Source of the DNA: Bacteroidetes bacterium UBA7692
GTDB taxonomy: Bacteria > Bacteroidota > Bacteroidia > Chitinophagales > LD1
Direction of reading: 5' to 3'
Assembly (NCBI GenBank): GCA_002482725.1
Contig: DLGO01000040.1
Location: forward strand, 12,158-25,006
DNA length: 12,849 nucleotides
Position 1 is the stretch's first letter; every line of letters starts with the position of its first letter. Positions 1 to 6,489 of the stretch are shown here, in pieces. Made by a program: the position numbers and the translations under genes. The notes below the pieces were generated by a model that was given only the letters and a program-made list of their open reading frames with translations, was not told the DNA's origin and made no database searches.

Positions 1-162
1 GTTTTGAAAATGGGCGATGGCGCAGTTACCCTTGCAATAAGGCCCTATGCCACTCCTGCCAACTATTGGGATGTATTCTTCGGCATTCAGGAAGAGCTGA
101 AAATAGCTTTTCAGCAAGCAGGCATACAAGGCCCTACGCCGCACCTTATCATCAGCAAATAA
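1..162 (+). CDS. MscS-family mechanosensitive ion channel, C-terminal fragment
   Basis: Only the last 53 codons and the TAA stop are in the window; the gene starts upstream of position 1. The frame is open from the first base. The fragment reads DGAVTLAIRPYATPANYWD, then FFGIQEELKIAFQQAGI and a final GPTPHLIISK. This is the usual end of the cytoplasmic vestibule domain of small-conductance mechanosensitive channels: a strand with an (R)P(Y/W) turn, a 'YW.V' segment, a helix 'E.lK.AF..aGI' and a 'P.P' tail. Family members sit in the inner membrane and release solutes on hypo-osmotic shock. The membrane and pore segments are outside the window, so channel subtype and length cannot be judged. 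Transcription probably ends at the hairpin just downstream. Confidence 0.8.
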   Translation, partial: VLKMGDGAVTLAIRPYATPANYWDVFFGIQEELKIAFQQAGIQGPTPHLIISK

Positions 163-177
163 TTATATCGATGGCGC

Positions 178-221
178 ATAAAGCAAAAGGCCATATCAGA
201 TGATATGGCCTTTTGCTTTAT
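178..221. terminator. Bidirectional hairpin terminator between convergent genes
   Basis: The arms 178-198 and 201-221 are perfect reverse complements (21 bp) around a 2-nt centre (GA). In RNA the innermost pairs would open to give a larger loop. Each arm contains an A-rich/T-rich stretch (GCAAAAGG on one side, CCTTTTGC on the other) and the flanks are AT-rich. It lies 16 nt after the MscS stop and 15 nt before the stop of the minus-strand gene at 236, so it fits a shared terminator for both. The T run is inside the stem rather than after it, so efficiency is uncertain. Confidence 0.75.
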
Positions 222-235
222 AAATTTAGGTAGGA

Positions 236-817
236 TTAAACATTGTATTCCTTGCCAAGCTGCCTGATTACAAGCTCTATCATTTTCTCTTTATTAGGGT
301 CGTACTGCTCCTTAAGGTCATAGTCGTACCTCTTTGCCACTATCTGCCATACAAACGCGCTGAAACCGCCTTTTACGCCCTTAATTATAGAGAAGCAGTT
401 GTTCCCTGTTTCCCGGTTTATCAGCTTCACCAATACCTTGCCCTGGTTTACACTCAGGTTCTTTAGCTCCGCTTCAAATTTCGAGCGCATTTCCTTCTCC
501 ACATCTTTGCGGTATTTTTTAAACTCACGCTTTTTTGAGCCTTCCTCTTTCTGGGTCATTTCAGCATACAGCTGTTTGGCAATTTTAACGTATGGCATCA
601 CCCTCCTCACCCTGCTCAGGGTTTTCCAGTATTCCATTTCATCTTCCTTATTCTTAAAGCGCACTACATCTATTTCCTTTAGCAGCACAGGCATAGAAGT
701 GTCCAGGCCGTATGTTGTATCTATTGCTATGCCATTATCTGCGGCCTTCTTATCAAAACCCTGCGCCTGGGCGCTTATCGCCATAATAACTAAAAACACA
801 CCGGGAATCCACTTCAT
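236..817 (-). CDS. DUF4294 family secreted protein
   Basis: This 193-aa protein has an N-terminal signal peptide: MKW, a hydrophobic stretch through about residue 15, then SAQAQG with a likely cut near residues 18-20. The mature part is lysine- and glutamate-rich and largely helical. Segments around residues 52-90 ('VVRFKNKEDEMEYWKTLSRVRRVMPYVKIAK') and 124-165 ('NQGKVLVKLINRETG', then 'GGFSAFVWQIVAKRYDYDLKEQYDP') resemble the DUF4294 family, found almost only in Bacteroidota and of unknown function. Known for the family: about 200 aa, exported, usually a single gene. The gene stands alone between two terminators (178-221 and 893-928), so it is probably monocistronic. I saw no clear promoter match upstream (818-892). 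Assignment is from remembered family patterns, without a profile search. Confidence 0.75.
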   Translation of the reverse strand: MKWIPGVFLVIMAISAQAQGFDKKAADNGIAIDTTYGLDTSMPVLLKEIDVVRFKNKEDEMEYWKTLSRVRRVMPYVKIAKQLYAEMTQKEEGSKKREFKKYRKDVEKEMRSKFEAELKNLSVNQGKVLVKLINRETGNNCFSIIKGVKGGFSAFVWQIVAKRYDYDLKEQYDPNKEKMIELVIRQLGKEYNV

Positions 818-892
818 ACAATCTTTGTTTTCTTATAGTAGCCAAAAGGTATGCCAAACTTGTAATAAGCTTGTGCATTATAAAAGTACAAT

Positions 893-928
893 AAAAAAAG
901 GTTGTCCTGAATTTCTTCAAAACAACCT
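893..928 (-). terminator. Intrinsic terminator of ilvE with GAAA loop
   Basis: Read on the minus strand, AGGTTGT (928-922) pairs with ACAACCT (905-899). Two G-U pairs and TGAA/TTCA continue the stem inward to a GAAA loop, giving about 13 pairs. Seven T residues follow (899-893, the first also being the last base of the stem). This is a classic Rho-independent terminator with a GNRA tetraloop, placed 25 nt after the ilvE stop codon. It isolates ilvE from the DUF4294 gene further along the same strand. Confidence 0.85.
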
Positions 929-953
929 CTTCAATTTATTTTAATGCTGGTGC

Positions 954-2039
954 TCAAATATTTGCGTAAGCATCTACCGGTACATGGTGTACCCAGTTAA
1001 ACACATCCTCCGCCTTACCTGCGCGGATAGCAAAATACCTTGTCTTTAGCTTGTTAGAAACCGTTCTTTTTTCTACTTCCGGTAGCGTATAGTCTGTACC
1101 CTGGTAGTGGAACAAGGCGATAGGCGCTATGGTAGCAGCAGTGCCTGTGCCAAACATATCTTCCAGTTTTCCTTCTTTGTGGGCATTCAACAACTCATCT
1201 ATAGGCAGGTCGCGCTCTTCTACTGTGTAGCCTTCGCTCCTGGCCAGTTGTATCATGGAGTCGCGTGTTACGCCATCCAGTATAGTGCCTTGTTGTAGCG
1301 ATGGTGTTACCAGCACTCCGTCTATTATCGCAAAAATATTCATGGTGCCTATTTCCTGCAAATACCTGTGGTGTATGCCATCCAGCCACAGTATCTGGTC
1401 GTAGCCCAGCTTCTGTACTTCGCGCATTGGCTTCATTACACCCCCATAGTTACCGGCTGCTTTGGCATAGCCAACACCACCCGGAAAAGCACGTACATAA
1501 GTATCTTGTACAAACACTTTCACCGGCTTGCTGTAGTAAGCGCCTACAGGGCACGAGAATATGCAGAAGCGGTAGTTTTCTGCCACCTTAATTCCTACGG
1601 CTTTCTCTGTAGCAAACATAAATGGCCTCAGGTACAATGAAGAGTCCGGTGTATCCGGCACCCAATCCTTGTCCAGTGTCAGCAGTTGGTCTATAGCATC
1701 AATAAATATCTCTTCCGGCAGCTCGGGCATAGCCATGCGGTCTGCAGAAAGATTCAATCGCTCCAGGTTTTTCAATGGGCGGAAAAGTATAGGGTTGCCA
1801 TCAGGGTCACGCTCCGCTTTCATACCCTCGAACAATGATTGTCCGTAGTGTATGCCCGAAGTTGCCGGGTGAAGGCTGAAATCAGCAAAAGGAACGATCC
1901 TGCAGTCGCGCCATTCACCGTCATAGTAGTCCGCTATGAACATGTGATCGGCAAAATACTTACCAAATGGAAGGTTTGAAAAATCTACCTCCCCTAATTT
2001 GGAGGTCTTCGCTTTTTCTACGGATATTTTGTAGGCCAT
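954..2039 (-). CDS. ilvE: Branched-chain amino acid aminotransferase
   Basis: A 361-aa fold-type IV PLP enzyme that transfers the amino group between glutamate and the 2-oxo acids of leucine, isoleucine and valine, the last step of their synthesis and first of their breakdown, in the cytoplasm. Visible signatures: SLFEGMKA (68-75), LYLRPF (135-140), KAAGNYGG (193-200) with Lys193 as the expected PLP lysine, ILWLDG (216-221), EIGTMNIF (229-236), GTILDGVTR (251-259) and the phosphate-binding GTGTAA (297-302). The GNY plus 'E(V/I)GTMN' pattern marks the longer, mammalian-like BCAT subgroup (about 350-365 aa) rather than the shorter E. coli IlvE type, so length is normal. The ATG at 2039 is preceded by A-rich sequence and a good -7 promoter element. 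It is divergent from the 2114 gene and ends in its own terminator, so it is a single-gene unit. Confidence 0.93.
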   Translation of the reverse strand: MAYKISVEKAKTSKLGEVDFSNLPFGKYFADHMFIADYYDGEWRDCRIVPFADFSLHPATSGIHYGQSLFEGMKAERDPDGNPILFRPLKNLERLNLSADRMAMPELPEEIFIDAIDQLLTLDKDWVPDTPDSSLYLRPFMFATEKAVGIKVAENYRFCIFSCPVGAYYSKPVKVFVQDTYVRAFPGGVGYAKAAGNYGGVMKPMREVQKLGYDQILWLDGIHHRYLQEIGTMNIFAIIDGVLVTPSLQQGTILDGVTRDSMIQLARSEGYTVEERDLPIDELLNAHKEGKLEDMFGTGTAATIAPIALFHYQGTDYTLPEVEKRTVSNKLKTRYFAIRAGKAEDVFNWVHHVPVDAYANI

Positions 2040-2061
2040 TTGGAAAAATTTAAAATGCCCT

Positions 2062-2069
2062 CAAAAATA
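2062..2069 (-). promoter_or_regulatory. Candidate -7 promoter element of ilvE
   Basis: On the minus strand this reads TATTTTTG, a perfect match to the Bacteroidota -7 consensus TAnnTTTG. Twenty-two nt separate it from the ilvE ATG, nearly the same as the mntH promoter in this window (20 nt). No clear TTG is present at the expected -33 distance, so the match rests on the -7 element alone in an AT-rich intergenic stretch. Confidence 0.45.
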
Positions 2070-2075
2070 TAATAA

Positions 2076-2109
2076 TTTGGGAGCTATGTTAATTCTGTTT
2101 ATAACTTTA
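2076..2109 (+). promoter_or_regulatory. Weak candidate promoter for the 2114-3102 pair
   Basis: TTTG (2076-2079), a 22-nt spacer and TAACTTTA (2102-2109; 7 of 8 matches to TAnnTTTG). The element ends only 4 nt before the ATG at 2114, so transcription from it would start at or just inside the coding region. Either the message is leaderless, the real start codon lies further in, or this is a chance match. Confidence 0.25.
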
Positions 2110-2113
2110 CAGC

Positions 2114-2521
2114 ATGATTGAATCGGTAAATAACTTGTACGCCAAAACAAAACTGTACTACATACCAGATGAAAATGAACATGATACAGTTGTAATTATA
2201 AATAAACCTGTTAGTTCCTTCGCTCCGGAAATAAAACAGCAGCTGGAAAGCATTTTAGCATCTATTAAGTTAAGTATCAATACAGTAGCCCTCCTGGAAG
2301 AGCAGGATTCTCTTCAGAAACTAACCGATATTATAGCCAAAAATGCAGCAAAGCATGTCATCAGCTTTGGCAAAATTAGCGGCACGTCCTTTCCGCTGAA
2401 TGCGATCAGTGCCCTGGGCAATGCGCAAATAATAGAAACGGTAACTGTAGATGAACTGTTTAAAGCGCCTGCTCACAAAAAGGAATTGTGGTTTTCACTC
2501 AAAAAAATGTACGGTATATAA
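2114..2521 (+). CDS. Hypothetical protein, possible DNA polymerase III psi (HolD-like)
   Basis: A 135-aa soluble protein with no signal peptide or membrane segment. I do not recognise it with certainty. Visible layout: a hydrophobic strand DTVVIINK (24-31), a helix EIKQQLESILASIKL (39-53), a strand-like HVISFG (81-86), a conserved-looking TVDELFKAP (111-119) and a C-terminal KKELWFSLKKMYG (122-134). This order, length and ending resemble E. coli HolD (psi, 137 aa), which has a hydrophobic strand, a helix with 'vL.AL..sp.qvl.L', a 'WRLG' strand, a 'aLtdLraNP.aRaaLWqqI' end, and links the clamp loader to SSB through chi. The resemblance is in pattern, not clear identity, so the function is inference. 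Its stop overlaps the rdgB ATG by one base (TAATG), which implies co-translation with a nucleotide-pool sanitising enzyme and suits a role in replication. The start is uncertain because a promoter-like element sits almost on it. Confidence 0.8.
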   Translation: MIESVNNLYAKTKLYYIPDENEHDTVVIINKPVSSFAPEIKQQLESILASIKLSINTVALLEEQDSLQKLTDIIAKNAAKHVISFGKISGTSFPLNAISALGNAQIIETVTVDELFKAPAHKKELWFSLKKMYGI

Positions 2522-3102
2522 TGGAACTGATATTTGCCACCGCCAATGCCAATAAGGTAAAAGAGGTACAGATGCTGGTACCCGAAAATATGATCGTGCT
2601 TTCGCTGGCCGACATCGGATTTACCGAAGAAGTACCCGAGACCAGCGATACCATAGAGGGCAACTCCGACCAAAAGGCATCGTTCATATTCAGCAAGCTT
2701 GGCCGCAGCTGCTTTTCAGAGGATACGGGACTGGAAGTGGAAGCCCTGGATGGCGCACCGGGAGTATATACCGGCAGGTACGCAGGTGAGCATGCCTCAC
2801 ATGCCGATAACATCAGCAAGCTACTGGCCAATATGAATGGGCTAGACAACAGAAAAGCGCGCTTCAAAACAGTTATTACGCTTTTGGCGCCACATGACAA
2901 AGTCCAGTTTGAAGGTATTTGCAATGGCGAAATCCTGGAAAACGTTACCGGCGAACAAGGCTTTGGTTATGATCCGATTTTTAAACCCGAAGGTAGTAGC
3001 AAAAGCTTTGCCCAAATGAGCATGGAGGAAAAAAGCACCTATAGCCACCGCAAGAAGGCATTTGCCAAACTACTGGACTACCTGAATACACACTCAGTGT
3101 AA
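2521..3102 (+). CDS. rdgB: Non-canonical purine NTP pyrophosphatase (RdgB/HAM1)
   Basis: A 193-aa cytoplasmic enzyme that hydrolyses ITP, dITP and XTP to the monophosphate and pyrophosphate, keeping deaminated purines out of DNA and RNA. Family motifs are all present: FATANANKVKE (5-15, the T.N..K nucleotide-binding segment), SEDTGLEVEALDGAPGVYT (66-84, with the catalytic/metal acidic residues of 'EDxGL'), GFGYDPIF (147-154) and SHRKKA (175-180). Length is standard. An in-frame ATG lies upstream at 2488, but it sits inside the preceding gene and would add residues ahead of the normal N-terminal strand. The ATG at 2521, sharing a base with the preceding TAA, begins exactly at MELIFATAN and is chosen. 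No Shine-Dalgarno sequence is visible, consistent with coupling to the 2114 gene. The 3' end overlaps the opposing hydrolase gene by 9 bp. Confidence 0.95.
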   Translation: MELIFATANANKVKEVQMLVPENMIVLSLADIGFTEEVPETSDTIEGNSDQKASFIFSKLGRSCFSEDTGLEVEALDGAPGVYTGRYAGEHASHADNISKLLANMNGLDNRKARFKTVITLLAPHDKVQFEGICNGEILENVTGEQGFGYDPIFKPEGSSKSFAQMSMEEKSTYSHRKKAFAKLLDYLNTHSV

Positions 3103-3759
3103 TATTCCTTCAACGCCTTTTGCCAATAACCCTGCCCAATGCTTATACATTTCTGCAGAGGGGTGCAGCCCATCCTCCGCTATCAGCGAAGCATGAGTAG
3201 CCGCTTTGCGCGACTCTTTGGTTATTTCTATAAAATGTACCCCATTCGCCAAGGCTACCTCCTTGCCTATAGCATTGAATGCATCTATCTGTGCGCCTAT
3301 CTCTTTTGCAGAGCGGCTGTCTTTTTCTGCAAATGGCGTAACACCCCAATCCGGGATGGAGATTACAAATACCCCCTTCTTTCCTGTTTCAGAAAAAGCA
3401 ATGGCAGTATGCAATAAGGCAGTAAACTCCTGGCGGTAGTTTTCTTTGTCGCGGCTGCGGTACTGATTGTTTACCCCTATCAATAGCGTTACCACATCGT
3501 ACTTACCGCCAGGCTTATCCTCTACTATGGCATTGGCCAGTTCATCGGTTGTCCATCCTGTTTTAGCTATTATTCGTGGCTTTTCGAAAGCAAATCCCTT
3601 TTCCTTCAGTATTTCAATTGCCTGATTGGGAAATCTTGCCTCCTCCGGCACAGCCTCGCCTATGGTATACGAATCGCCAAGGCACAGCATGGAGTATTTA
3701 TGTGGTGTATTGCTCATGAGCAGTAGACTGACTATGGATAAAATGATAATGTTCTTCAT
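3094..3759 (-). CDS. SGNH/GDSL-type esterase or lipase
   Basis: A 221-aa hydrolase of the SGNH superfamily. Visible blocks: GDSYTIG (28-34) with nucleophile Ser30, KTGWTTDEL (66-74) with the oxyanion glycine (Gly68), LLIGVNNQYR (92-101) with the block III asparagine, and DGLHPS (196-201) with the catalytic Asp196/His199 pair. All four S-G-N-H positions are present, so it should be active on an ester, acyl or acetyl-carbohydrate substrate; the substrate cannot be read from sequence. The N-terminus (MKN, then a hydrophobic run to about residue 15) looks like a short signal peptide or anchor, so export to the periplasm is likely. Met15 is an alternative start that would give a cytoplasmic form. 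It is transcribed alone, convergent with rdgB and divergent from mntH, across a 171-bp gap in which I found no convincing promoter for it. Confidence 0.88.
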   Translation of the reverse strand: MKNIIILSIVSLLLMSNTPHKYSMLCLGDSYTIGEAVPEEARFPNQAIEILKEKGFAFEKPRIIAKTGWTTDELANAIVEDKPGGKYDVVTLLIGVNNQYRSRDKENYRQEFTALLHTAIAFSETGKKGVFVISIPDWGVTPFAEKDSRSAKEIGAQIDAFNAIGKEVALANGVHFIEITKESRKAATHASLIAEDGLHPSAEMYKHWAGLLAKGVEGILH

Positions 3760-3867
3760 ACAATTATAAGCTTATATGCAACACGGGCAAAATCTGTGCC
3801 TTAGCATTATCACATACGGATAAAAGCTAAATCATAGTTTAAGCTGCACCGATATAATCACATAATT

Positions 3868-3897
3868 TCCTTAAATTTTATTGAACTCCTTAAATTT
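3868..3897 (+). repeat. Two 11-bp direct repeats in the mntH promoter region
   Basis: TCCTTAAATTT occurs at 3868-3878 and again at 3887-3897, 19 bp apart start to start. The -33 TTG of the proposed mntH promoter (3881-3883) lies between them. The repeat could be an activator or repressor site, or a by-product of AT-rich promoter DNA. Confidence 0.45.
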
Positions 3898-3910
3898 ATT
3901 TTTAGATTTG
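3881..3910 (+). promoter_or_regulatory. mntH promoter, Bacteroidota type
   Basis: TTG (3881-3883), a 19-nt spacer and TAGATTTG (3903-3910) match the Bacteroidota sigma consensus TTG-N19-TAnnTTTG exactly. Transcription would start near 3915-3918, leaving a leader of only about 15 nt before the ATG at 3931. That is too short for a riboswitch, so control must be at initiation, in line with the operator that overlaps the -7 element. Confidence 0.7.
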
Positions 3911-3916
3911 TCTAAA
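3901..3916. promoter_or_regulatory. Palindromic operator over the mntH -7 element
   Basis: TTTAGATTTGTCTAAA has perfect 6-bp inverted half-sites (TTTAGA/TCTAAA) around a 4-bp centre. It covers the whole -7 element and reaches the predicted start point, so a bound protein would block RNA polymerase. A metal-sensing repressor of the DtxR/MntR family is the natural guess for an Nramp gene and typically binds AT-rich palindromes of this kind; the regulator is not in the window, so this is inference. Confidence 0.55.
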
Positions 3917-3930
3917 TTCAGAAATAATCA

Positions 3931-5799
3931 ATGGCGCACAAGTCACTGGAAGAAGTACACGAAAGCATAGACACCACAGCTACCCAAAGCTGGCGGAAGA
4001 GGCTGCTTTTGTTTATCGGACCGGCTTTCCTGGTGTGCGTTGGTTATATGGACCCGGGTAACTGGGCTACTGATATTGCAGGGGGCAGCAAATACGGCTA
4101 CTCACTACTTTGGGTACTGGCCATGAGCAATGGTATAGCCCTGCTGCTGCAGAGCTTTTGCGCAAGATTGGGCATAGTGCGTGGCAAGGACCTGGCACAG
4201 GCGAGTCGTGAAACATACCCTAAGCCTGTAAACATATCGCTATACCTTTTGGCTGAAGTAGCCATAGCAGCCTGCGACCTGGCCGAAGTGCTGGGCATGG
4301 CCATAGGGCTAAACTTGCTGTTTGGCCTGCCGCTGATGTGGGGTGTGGGGATTGCGATACTCGATACATTCCTTATCCTTTACCTGCAACGCAAAGGCAT
4401 GCGCTACCTGGAAATGTTCATCCTGAGCCTGGTAGCGGTAATCGGTGCATCATTCTTTGTTGAGCTGCTTTTTGCACAGCCGCATTTGGGCGAAGTAGTA
4501 AAAGGATTCAAACCAAGCCTACCTGATAGCGGAGCGCTATATATAGCCATAGGCATAATAGGCGCTACAGTAATGCCGCACAACCTGTACCTGCACTCAT
4601 CGTTGGTGCAAACGAGGCGCAACAAGCGCGACAAGGAGGGCATAAAACAGGCTATCAAGTACAATAATATCGACTCTGCCATTGCCTTGAACGCAGCCTT
4701 TTTTGTGAATGCATCTATATTGATTCTGGCAGCTACCGTATTCTTCAAAAACGGATACCACGACATAGTAGAAATACAGGATGCACACAAAATGCTGGCA
4801 CCACTGATGGGAGAATCGCTGGCACCGATACTATTTGCCGTAGCGCTGATAGCCGCAGGGCAAAGCTCTACCATAACAGGAACCCTGGCCGGGCAAATAG
4901 TGATGGAAGGCTACCTGGACCTGCGCATAGCACCATGGATACGCAGGCTTATCACCCGCTCCATTGCCGTAATACCTGCATTGCTTGTTATCTACTTTTC
5001 CGGCGAAGACAAGGTAGGCGATATGCTTATTTTCAGCCAGGTAATACTGAGTCTACAGCTTGGTTTTGCTGTTATACCGCTCATACATTTTGTAAGCGAC
5101 AAAAAGAAGATGCAGGATTTTGCCATAGGCAATATCACCAAGACAATAGCTTGGGTTGCGGCAAGTATTATCGTGTTGCTGAACATGAAGCTGGTGCTGG
5201 ATACAATACTGGAATGGAGGGTTGCGCTCATTAATTATTCGTGGATATACTACGGACTTATTTTACCGGTTGTAGCATTGGCAGGTGCATTGCTTATCTA
5301 CATTGTTATCCATCCTTTCCTTGGCAAAAAACACCAGAAAGAAGAAAGCAGCCCGCATGGCAAGGCGCAGACTATACCTGCTCTGGAACCAATAATCTAC
5401 AATAAAGTAGCGATATGCGTAGACTTCAGCCCGAGCGATATTAAAGCGATAACCAGTGGCATGGCGCATGGCACCAAGTCTACTGATTTCCTTATCATCC
5501 ACATTACCGAAAGTGCCGGTGCGCGCCTGGTAGGTAACGAGATACACGATATGGAAACCAATGAGGATTTCATACAACTGCGCTCCTATGCCACCCAGCT
5601 AACAGAACAGGGCTATCAGGTAACATTCCAGCTTGGATTTGGCGACCCGCGCAAGTCAATACCGGAAATTGTAAAATCCTATGAAGCAGACCTGTTGGTA
5701 CTGGGCAGCCACGGACATAATACCATACTGGATTTCATATATGGCGAAACAATACACACCGTAAGGCACAATGTAACTTGTCCTGTGTTGATTGTGTAA
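3931..5799 (+). CDS. mntH: Nramp-family Mn(II)/Fe(II) transporter fused to a UspA domain
   Basis: A 622-aa inner-membrane proton-coupled importer of divalent metals, with an extra cytoplasmic domain. Residues about 25-465 form the Nramp core with about 11-12 hydrophobic segments. The metal-site residues known from Nramp structures are all there: DPGN (41-44; Asp41, Asn44) in TM1 and A..MPHN (212-218; Ala212, Met215) in TM6. The TM6 methionine favours transition metals over Mg/Ca. After a charged linker (about 465-488), residues 489-622 are a universal stress protein domain, with strand KVAICVDFS (492-500) and GSHG (592-595) then a 9-residue spacer to GET (605-607). Most ATP-binding UspA domains have GS or GT at that last position; here it is GE, so nucleotide binding is uncertain. 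Plain MntH is about 410-440 aa, and Nramp-Usp fusions are known in Bacteroidota. The promoter carries an overlapping operator. The next gene starts 66 nt later with no clear terminator between, so read-through is possible. Confidence 0.93.
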   Translation: MAHKSLEEVHESIDTTATQSWRKRLLLFIGPAFLVCVGYMDPGNWATDIAGGSKYGYSLLWVLAMSNGIALLLQSFCARLGIVRGKDLAQASRETYPKPVNISLYLLAEVAIAACDLAEVLGMAIGLNLLFGLPLMWGVGIAILDTFLILYLQRKGMRYLEMFILSLVAVIGASFFVELLFAQPHLGEVVKGFKPSLPDSGALYIAIGIIGATVMPHNLYLHSSLVQTRRNKRDKEGIKQAIKYNNIDSAIALNAAFFVNASILILAATVFFKNGYHDIVEIQDAHKMLAPLMGESLAPILFAVALIAAGQSSTITGTLAGQIVMEGYLDLRIAPWIRRLITRSIAVIPALLVIYFSGEDKVGDMLIFSQVILSLQLGFAVIPLIHFVSDKKKMQDFAIGNITKTIAWVAASIIVLLNMKLVLDTILEWRVALINYSWIYYGLILPVVALAGALLIYIVIHPFLGKKHQKEESSPHGKAQTIPALEPIIYNKVAICVDFSPSDIKAITSGMAHGTKSTDFLIIHITESAGARLVGNEIHDMETNEDFIQLRSYATQLTEQGYQVTFQLGFGDPRKSIPEIVKSYEADLLVLGSHGHNTILDFIYGETIHTVRHNVTCPVLIV

Positions 5800-5865
5800 A
5801 TCTACTTGGGGCCCTCCTGCCCTACCTATTAAAAAAACGCTTAACTCTGCGCTACAATTTAAACG

Positions 5866-6489
5866 ATGAGTATTACCATATTTCTGTGTATAGCCATAGC
5901 TGTTATATCCTTTGCAGCTTTCAGTAAGCCTTCGCTGACCGACCAACTGTGCTTTTATCCCTACGCTATGTGGAGAGACAATGAATGGTACAGGATCATT
6001 TCCCATTCATTTATCCATGCCGATCCAGCGCATCTGATATTCAATATGGTAGCCCTTTACAGCTTCGGATCCGCTCTTGAAATGTATTTTAATATTGAGT
6101 TTACGGGCTATGGTATGACACTGTATATAGTGCTTTATTTTCTCGCAGTAGTAGTCTCCAGCATTTACGAACTGTTCATCCGGAAAAATGACAAATACTA
6201 TTTTGCAGTTGGTGCCAGCGGGGGTGTATCGGCAGTTATTTTTGCATCCATCCTTATTTCTCCACTTTCCGAAATTTACTTGTTCTTTATTCCTGTAGGT
6301 ATACCGGGATTTGTTTTAGGCCCGCTTTATTTACTTTATTCAGCAGTGATGGCCAAGCGTGGAAAAGACAACGTAGGGCACAACGCCCACTTTTACGGAA
6401 GCGTGTTTGGGTTCATTTTCCCGTTGCTTTTCAAGCCCGATCTCATCATTTCCTTTTTCTCACAAGTACTAAGTTACAGAATCGGATAA
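5866..6489 (+). CDS. Rhomboid-family intramembrane serine protease
   Basis: A 207-aa polytopic membrane protein with about six hydrophobic segments, the minimal bacterial rhomboid layout. Signatures: SHSFIHADPAHLIFNMVAL (46-64; the 'H...HL.fNM' stretch of TM2), VGASGGVSAVIF (115-126) with nucleophile Ser118 in GASG, and GHNAHFYGSVFGF (171-183) with His175 as the dyad partner followed by a glycine. The dyad is therefore intact and the enzyme should cleave transmembrane segments within the inner membrane; the substrate is unknown. Two nearly adjacent clusters (YYFAVGASGG, then 'IYLFFIPVGIPGFVLGPLYL') match the small rhomboids of Bacteroidota. Its TAA is immediately followed by the ATG of the threonine aldolase gene, so the two are probably translated from one message. 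Any functional link between protease and aldolase is unclear. Confidence 0.88.
   Translation: MSITIFLCIAIAVISFAAFSKPSLTDQLCFYPYAMWRDNEWYRIISHSFIHADPAHLIFNMVALYSFGSALEMYFNIEFTGYGMTLYIVLYFLAVVVSSIYELFIRKNDKYYFAVGASGGVSAVIFASILISPLSEIYLFFIPVGIPGFVLGPLYLLYSAVMAKRGKDNVGHNAHFYGSVFGFIFPLLFKPDLIISFFSQVLSYRIG

Noticed and set aside
399..944. Plus-strand open frame of 181 codons
   Set aside because: It lies antisense to the DUF4294 gene, which has a signal peptide and a family match. The frame resembles no family and runs through the ilvE terminator.
2488..2520. Upstream ATG for rdgB
   Set aside because: It would add 11 residues (MVFTQKNVRYI) inside the preceding gene; the family N-terminus begins at MELIFATAN with the coupled ATG at 2521.
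3760..3930. Metal-sensing riboswitch before mntH
   Set aside because: The promoter predicted at 3881-3910 leaves a leader of about 15 nt, and no conserved riboswitch core was seen in the gap.
4404..4874. Minus-strand open frame of 156 codons
   Set aside because: It is antisense to the Nramp transmembrane region; its composition mirrors the hydrophobic codons of mntH and no motif is seen.
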